From the NCBI GenBank assembly GCA_019009955.1, contig CM032229.1:80956001-81020000 (forward strand): 64,000 bases of DNA, written 5' to 3'. Shown here one piece after another: positions 59,345-64,000 of the stretch; position 1 is the stretch's first letter, and every line of letters begins with the position of its first letter. The DNA is from Riptortus pedestris. Its lineage: Eukaryota > Arthropoda > Insecta > Hemiptera > Alydidae. A program made the translations under genes and the position numbers. Under the pieces are notes generated by a model. The model saw only the letters and a list, made by a program, of their open reading frames with translations. It ran no database searches and was not told the origin of the DNA.

Positions 59345-60426
59345 GTAACCTCTGTCTGTACATTGATTTTTTTCGCGAAATTTCACGATAACTTTTCGTT
59401 TCACATGTCATAGACACCATATCTGCATTTTGTTTCTTTCGTGTATGTTTGTTTGTTTGTTTGTTTGTTTGTTTGTTACCTTTTCACGCATAAACGGCTG
59501 AACCGAATTTTATGAAACTTGGTATGTATATTACTACTAACCCAACTTAGACTTTAGGCTATATTAATTTTTTCTGAGACGAACAGGAGTGGGGGTTATA
59601 AGGGAAGCCTGAAATCAAAAATATCGATATTTCGTTTTCTATTGGTTTTTCGGTAAATATGCACATAACAAAAGTTGTTTATTTTGTTATTTAGAGTAAC
59701 TTTTGTTATATACACTTTTGTCGTATACCGAAGTTTAAATGTGTTATACGTTAAAAATTATAGCGGGAGTCAACAATATTATTTGCCAAAAAAGACTCAA
59801 CCGAACTAAATAAAACTCGGTATGTGTATTAGCAGTGAGGCCTTCATTATAATAAGCCATACCAACATTTCTATGGACGGGCAGGAGTGGGGGTTATAAG
59901 GGAAGCCTGGAATTAAAAATAGCGATATTTCGTTTCCTGTTGGTTTTTCCGCAAATATAAACATAACAAAAGTTGTTTATTGTGTTATTTGGAGTAACTT
60001 TTGTTATATACACTTTTGTCGTATACCTAAGTATAAATGAGTTATACGTTAAAACTTTAGCGGGCACTAACGGCTGAACCGAACTTAACAAAACTCGGTA
60101 TGTCAATTAGCGTTAATTCTTCCATGATTATAAGTTATATTAAAATTTTTAGGTTCGAACGGGAGGGGGGTTAAAAGGGAGGCCTGAAATAAAAATTCAC
60201 CATATTTACATGCATAAAAGACGGGAAATATAAAAATATCAAAGGCTGTGAAGCCTTATCGAACAAATAATTCTATTATTAGCAAAACCACGGCAAAGAT
60301 GGGTATCAATCCTAAACACTTGGACGGGTAAATGTCAAAATATTGTGCAATGTAAAGCCTGCTAAAAAATAGCATCACCATTCAGCCTCAAATGAATTCC
60401 CGGGCGAAGCCGGGTATCTGAGCTAG
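59282..60426 (+). mobile_element. Helitron with 298-bp monomers, copy 5
   Basis: It begins A|TCTATATATA with an expanded TA tract to 59,336, then AAAATTGTAACCTCTGTCTG. Monomer marks lie near 59,586 and 59,886, with a decayed third near 60,160. It ends CCCGGGCGAAGCCGGG, TATCTGAGCTAG|T. The A/T target pair is clear on both sides, making this the best copy for defining both ends. Confidence 0.8.
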
Positions 60427-60429
60427 TAG

Positions 60430-60636
60430 CTTATATAGATCAAACAAAAACTGCGACCGCTAGAAGTGTAACAGACAATATTTATTTTAACTGTAACAGT
60501 ATATTTATTTATTTGTAAATATATTTACAATTTTAGATTTTATCAAATATATATAGCATCGATGGATATTTGAGGAAATCTTTCGAAAATCACGCCATAA
60601 GTACAACCTCAATCTTAAGGGAAATCTTTTAAAACT
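60430..60636 (-). mobile_element. HINE 5'-side fragment
   Basis: 'gcgaccgctagaagtgtaacagacaa' and 'gcatcgatggatatttgagg...cttaagggaaatctttt' are HINE blocks on either side of a decayed TA tract. Confidence 0.55.
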
Positions 60637-60650
60637 AAGTGAATATAGTA

Positions 60651-61191
60651 CAGGGTGAGGCATAATAACGAGCGATTTTTAAAAGACTGTTAAATAAAAA
60701 CATTTTGTTACAAAAATATGTTTATATCACAATATTAAAATACATGAAAAAGCATTTTCTGCAACAGTAAAATGTCTGTTATTTTTTGAAAATAACTCCA
60801 GTAAGATGGCGTCCGTTTAGACGCACACATTCCTCGAGTCGGACCTTGAAGTGACTCATCACATTGCGTAGCATTGCCAGTGGGATTTGACCAACTTCCT
60901 GCCGGATCCGCTCTTTCAGGGCTTCAATTGTTCGAGGAGGATTATCTTGGTAAACTTTACTTTTAAGATAACCCCACAAGAAAAAATCACATGCTGTGAG
61001 GTCAGGTGAACGAGAGGGCCATGCAATATCTCCATTTCGGGAGATCACATGATTTGGAAACAACTGATTGACAATGCCATTGTGACTAAATGCTATTTCG
61101 CTCCAAACGTAACTGACGCTATCCCCTCCACCTCCATCCAACGCAGCTTGGTTCGCGCGCTTTTTTAAATCGCTCGTTAATATGCCTCACC

Positions 61192-61194
<3 letters not shown>
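60651..61194 (-). mobile_element. Mariner-like deletion derivative with transposase 3' end
   Basis: The 544-bp element has TA flanks and terminal repeats CAGGGTGAGGCATAATAACG / CAGGGTGAGGCATATTAACG. A 120-codon minus-strand frame (60,779-61,141) is open to its stop and contains WPSRSPDLTACDFFLWGYLK, the segment around the third catalytic residue of mariner-type transposases, plus the C-terminal RLEECVRLNGRHLTG. The first two catalytic residues are deleted, so it can only move if supplied with transposase. TIRs agree in 19 of the first 20 bases, suggesting recent movement. Confidence 0.85.
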
Positions 61195-61196
<2 letters not shown>

Positions 61197-61247
<51 letters not shown>

Positions 61248-61732
61248 CTGTTAACGCTCTAGCGGTCTCAATTTTTGTTTGATTGTTACCAAACTCGAAA
61301 TTTAATCGTTGTATGTAAAAAGAAAGATCAAGTTCGTGAATGGCTGAAATCGGACCAGTAGGAGGGGGGGTTTAGAGGGGGGATTTTTGAAAACTCGAAA
61401 TATCTCCGTTATTATGCGTCGGATCGAAAAATCGTATTGAACCAATCTTATTGAAAATTAAATTTACTATAAATATTGTTCTATACATTTATTCTCTATC
61501 TTGAATATTAACCGAGATATTTGCATTTGTATTCTGTGTATGATCGGCAGGGGTCGGCTTTGTTCGGGACGTTCCGTCGAGAGCTCTGGCGGCCGTTTCC
61601 ATAACCACTCGTCTCTCTTGAATAGGTTTAGAGATACCTTACGACAACAGTTGTTATTGGGCAGATTTTTCTACTGTATAACTTCACGTGGGAAATCTGC
61701 TTAGTTTACGCAGCCCCTGCGTGACGGACTTT
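61197..61732 (+). mobile_element. HINE copy, 5'-truncated
   Basis: It runs from the TA tract (61,195-61,242) through TTTGTCTGTTAACGCTCTAGC, the G-run and interior, to GGGAAATCTGCT at 61,691, the hairpin ACGCAGCCCCTGCGT and GACGGAC|TTTT. The part 5' of the TA tract is absent; the mariner at 60,651 ends there. Confidence 0.7.
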
Positions 61733-61874
61733 TCTTGAAGGCCTTCAGTAAACCTCCATTCCTACTCATGTCATATTAACAATAAGCTGTTATATAATAA
61801 AGCACATTATTTAAAGCCTAAATACCAAATATTATTTTATTGAACTTTTACGTTTTGAGATAATTGTTAATAAG

Positions 61875-61930
61875 AGAGGCTCATAGGAAGTCTGCTTAGT
61901 TAACGCAGTCTCTGCGAGACGGGCGTTTTT
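61875..61930 (+). mobile_element. HINE 3'-end remnant
   Basis: TCTGCTTAGTTAACGCAG, then TCTCTGCGAGACGGGCGTTTTT: the 3' end with a mutated hairpin. Confidence 0.5.
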
Positions 61931-62630
61931 GTAATAAAAGATCTTGTATGATTTGAGCTGGAATGAAAATGAACTTATTGATGACATCAAATAAGTATAC
62001 TTAGTCTTATACTTTTTGACACCCTTTGTTACGCTGCTCAATCAAGAAAGATAGTTCAGAACACAGGTTTTGTTATTATTTTCGGCTTCCTTGTTGAGAG
62101 GAATATTGTGGCCTCCCGTATGTTGACTGATGAAGAGCTTAGAGGCTTGCCTGTCCCACACAGCTTGGAGGGGAAAAGTACAACTTTAACTATAAGATTA
62201 CAAGGCTCTGGCAGAGCCCAGGTGGCCCTAACAAGAGTAGCAGTAATGCAAGTTTAATGAGAGGGCAGCCCCTTCTTTGGAACCTCCCCCTGGAGCTATC
62301 ATCAGCCGAACCCAACATCCTCCGCCCTAAACCAATCCTGATACTAAATCAAGGAATTAATCTCACAGTACAAGACACATTATACGGAGGGGCCTTGTAA
62401 TACCCGGCGTTCGTGATTAATCTGCAAAGAGGAAACAAGTTACTGCCAATGTTTCTCCTACCCTATATCATACCAGAGATATACAATAATTCGACTTTCC
62501 CTCGAATAGTTAGATACTTTTTTAGTGTATTTCCCTTGGAAAAAAAAACATCCTTTGAGGTTGTTGTTAGTTAAGTATAAAGTGCACAAACAGAATAAAC
62601 GTAAACAACGTTTACTACTACTAATACTGG
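61931..62630. other. No gene recognised
   Basis: No repeat, open frame or RNA structure that I can assign. Confidence 0.5.
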
Positions 62631-62822
62631 TGAACAGAAAACCTACTGACCAACGGACACCTGACTCAGTACAACTCTAGACGGCTTGAAGATGGTGTCT
62701 TTACATCGAAAGCGCTTGCCAACTGTACTCGACGACAAGGCAGTGACGAAGGTCTTCACTGACAGATATGACAACAGTATCATCTACGGGCGTTTCTGGC
62801 GGTTATAACCCTTTATTCTGTG
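62631..62822 (+). mobile_element. Penelope-like terminal remnant
   Basis: It matches the terminal region of the 34.3-kb element from GAACAGAAAACCTACTGACC to GGCGGTTATAACCCTTTATT, including the outermost part seen there only in the left copy. The stem is GGTGT (62,694-62,698) with ACATC (62,703-62,707) around CTTT, preceded by CTTGAAGAT and followed by GAAAG. Confidence 0.75.
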
Positions 62823-63296
62823 TTGGTACTCTGGCAGGTGGAAGTTACTTCTAAAGTAGGTAGGATGAAAGAATAGGCTATGCTTCCACTATAACAATTT
62901 ATTTAAACGTCAGAGCGCCCTAACCTTTATTAGATTATAAAGTACAAGTTAATAGCATTATATTTACAACTATCCGTGTTACCCGTAGTTGACGCATACA
63001 AATAAAAAGATTGGATTGACTTATGAAGAAATAATCCCGTTATTTTTACCACGTAACTGAAATGTCCTGTACAAGTACAATAATGTACCGTAAGTCAGTT
63101 CTAATACACGTGAAGCAAAGTGTGCCAATTGGACGAATTGAGTTCATAAATGGTTGCTTTCGAAATGTAAATATTTAGTTAACTAGGTTCAGGCTAATGA
63201 CTTTGTTTTCATAAAATAGCCGAGATAATGTTTTTTTCGTGTGATGCACGGAATGGCTATTGGACGAATATTGACGAATGAGGGTGATGAATCAGA

Positions 63297-63588
63297 TTAT
63301 TCAGAACACTGTTTTGTTGCTCCTCACAATTTATTAAAAAACAAAAGAAAAGAATAACGCTTAGAACATTCGGAAATTTACATTCCCGTCGTCAGAGCGT
63401 AGGACGTGCTTATAAAGATGCTACTGGGCTGAACTATGCTGATGCAGTCCGTCCAACCCAGTAGCATCTCTATAGGCACACCCCACACTCTGGCGCTATG
63501 AGGATGGGAATGTAAATAACCGAAAGTGCTAAGCCATTTTTAAAGAATAAATTGTGAGGAGCCACAAAACAGTTCTGAATAGCCCTAT
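63297..63588. repeat. Fold-back element with ~130-bp arms
   Basis: TTATTCAGAACACTGTTTTG at the left pairs with CAAAACAGTTCTGAATA at the right. The arms continue through CTCACAATTTATT, the box-bearing section (minus strand CTCTGACGAC...TTTCCGAATG; plus strand TATGAGGATGGGAATG...CCGAAAGTGC) and GATGCTACTGGG/CCCAGTAGCATC close to the centre. The centre is about 30 bp. The layout parallels the fold-back at 52,905. Confidence 0.65.
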
Positions 63589-63829
63589 AATAGTTTCCCT
63601 AGCCTTGTATCAGCCTACAACTGATTGACAAGATTTTGAGAAAAGAGAAGGTATAAAGGGATAATCAACTGATGTTCCGGCCGCGGAAATGAGACAATTC
63701 CGACATTTCTGTTAGAGCTTGACCTGTCGGAAGTGCTCCCTGAATTTGACCACCTGGAAGGTATGTCCCTGCCTAAATGCTTGTTAACAGTAGTTTACGA
63801 TAGCATACCATAGATTTGATTGCAACTAA

Positions 63830-64000
63830 TCGTTAGCCAACTTGAGATTAAAGCATTTCTTGTTCGAAATATCTCAGTTATTATGGATCAGATCGAAATT
63901 ATGGGCGCAATTTCTTAAAAAAAAAAATGCCCTACAATAATTGTTCTATACATTTTTCTATAATAAGAATCGAGCTATTTGTACGTTTTCGGTATTCAAT
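63830..64000 (+). mobile_element. HINE interior fragment, cut by the window end
   Basis: TCGAAATATCTCAGTTATTATGG, then CTATACATTTTTCTATAATAAG and a GCTATTTGTACGTTTTCGG stretch follow HINE interior order in plus orientation. The 3' end would lie outside the window. Confidence 0.5.

Overview
This window is AT-rich animal nuclear DNA with intron-containing genes, very long (TA)n and (CT)n microsatellites, and many layers of eukaryotic transposable elements. The mix points to an invertebrate, probably an arthropod: R1/Jockey-like LINEs, Tc1/mariner, piggyBac, Penelope-like elements, Helitrons, a tRNA-derived SINE, and a ribosomal protein S26 fragment of arthropod-like wording. The phylum is an inference; the species cannot be read from the sequence.

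Bases 1-8,500 hold no host gene that I can support. They contain an eroded LINE, a candidate solo LTR, SINE and Helentron-like (HINE) copies, one Helitron and a Jockey-type LINE 3' end. Bases 8,550-28,430 hold the only convincing host genes: two complete, tandem, minus-strand genes of the DNase II family. Copy A is at 8,640-17,848 (7 exons, 371 codons) and copy B at 20,096-28,429 (7 exons, 343 codons). Every exon boundary is in the same phase in both, four of the seven exons are the same length in both besides the 98-nt first exon, and both HxK catalytic motifs are intact. I derived the exon models by hand from splice consensus and homology to DNase II. Each gene has one GC-AG intron, at a different position, where its paralogue has GT-AG. 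The introns carry a 68-bp minisatellite, a LINE 3' end, an RPS26 fragment and older repeats.

Bases 28,900-64,000 are a stack of nested mobile DNA. In order they hold: a Tc1-like element with Sleeping Beauty-type IR/DR ends and one in-frame stop; a Helitron split by a deleted piggyBac; a second Helitron split by a 5'-truncated Penelope-like element with an 11-bp target duplication; a third, longer Helitron joined head to tail; LINE relics and a 300-bp CT tract; a complete HINE and a SINE inside a minus-strand copy of the long Helitron; a Helitron with five ~298-bp internal monomers; two fold-back elements; and two mariner derivatives sitting in or beside the TA tracts of HINEs.

Two repeat families shape the window. 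One is a Helitron family that starts TC...(TA)n, contains ~298-bp tandem monomers resembling its own 5' region, and ends in a GC-rich hairpin plus CTAG|T. The other is a HINE family with a 5' palindrome, a central TA microsatellite, a 3' copy of the terminal motif, and a 3' hairpin before GACGGAC-T(n). The most interesting RNA-level signal is a hairpin with covarying base pairs, flanked by TTGAAGA-like and GAAA boxes, in four Penelope-type ends.
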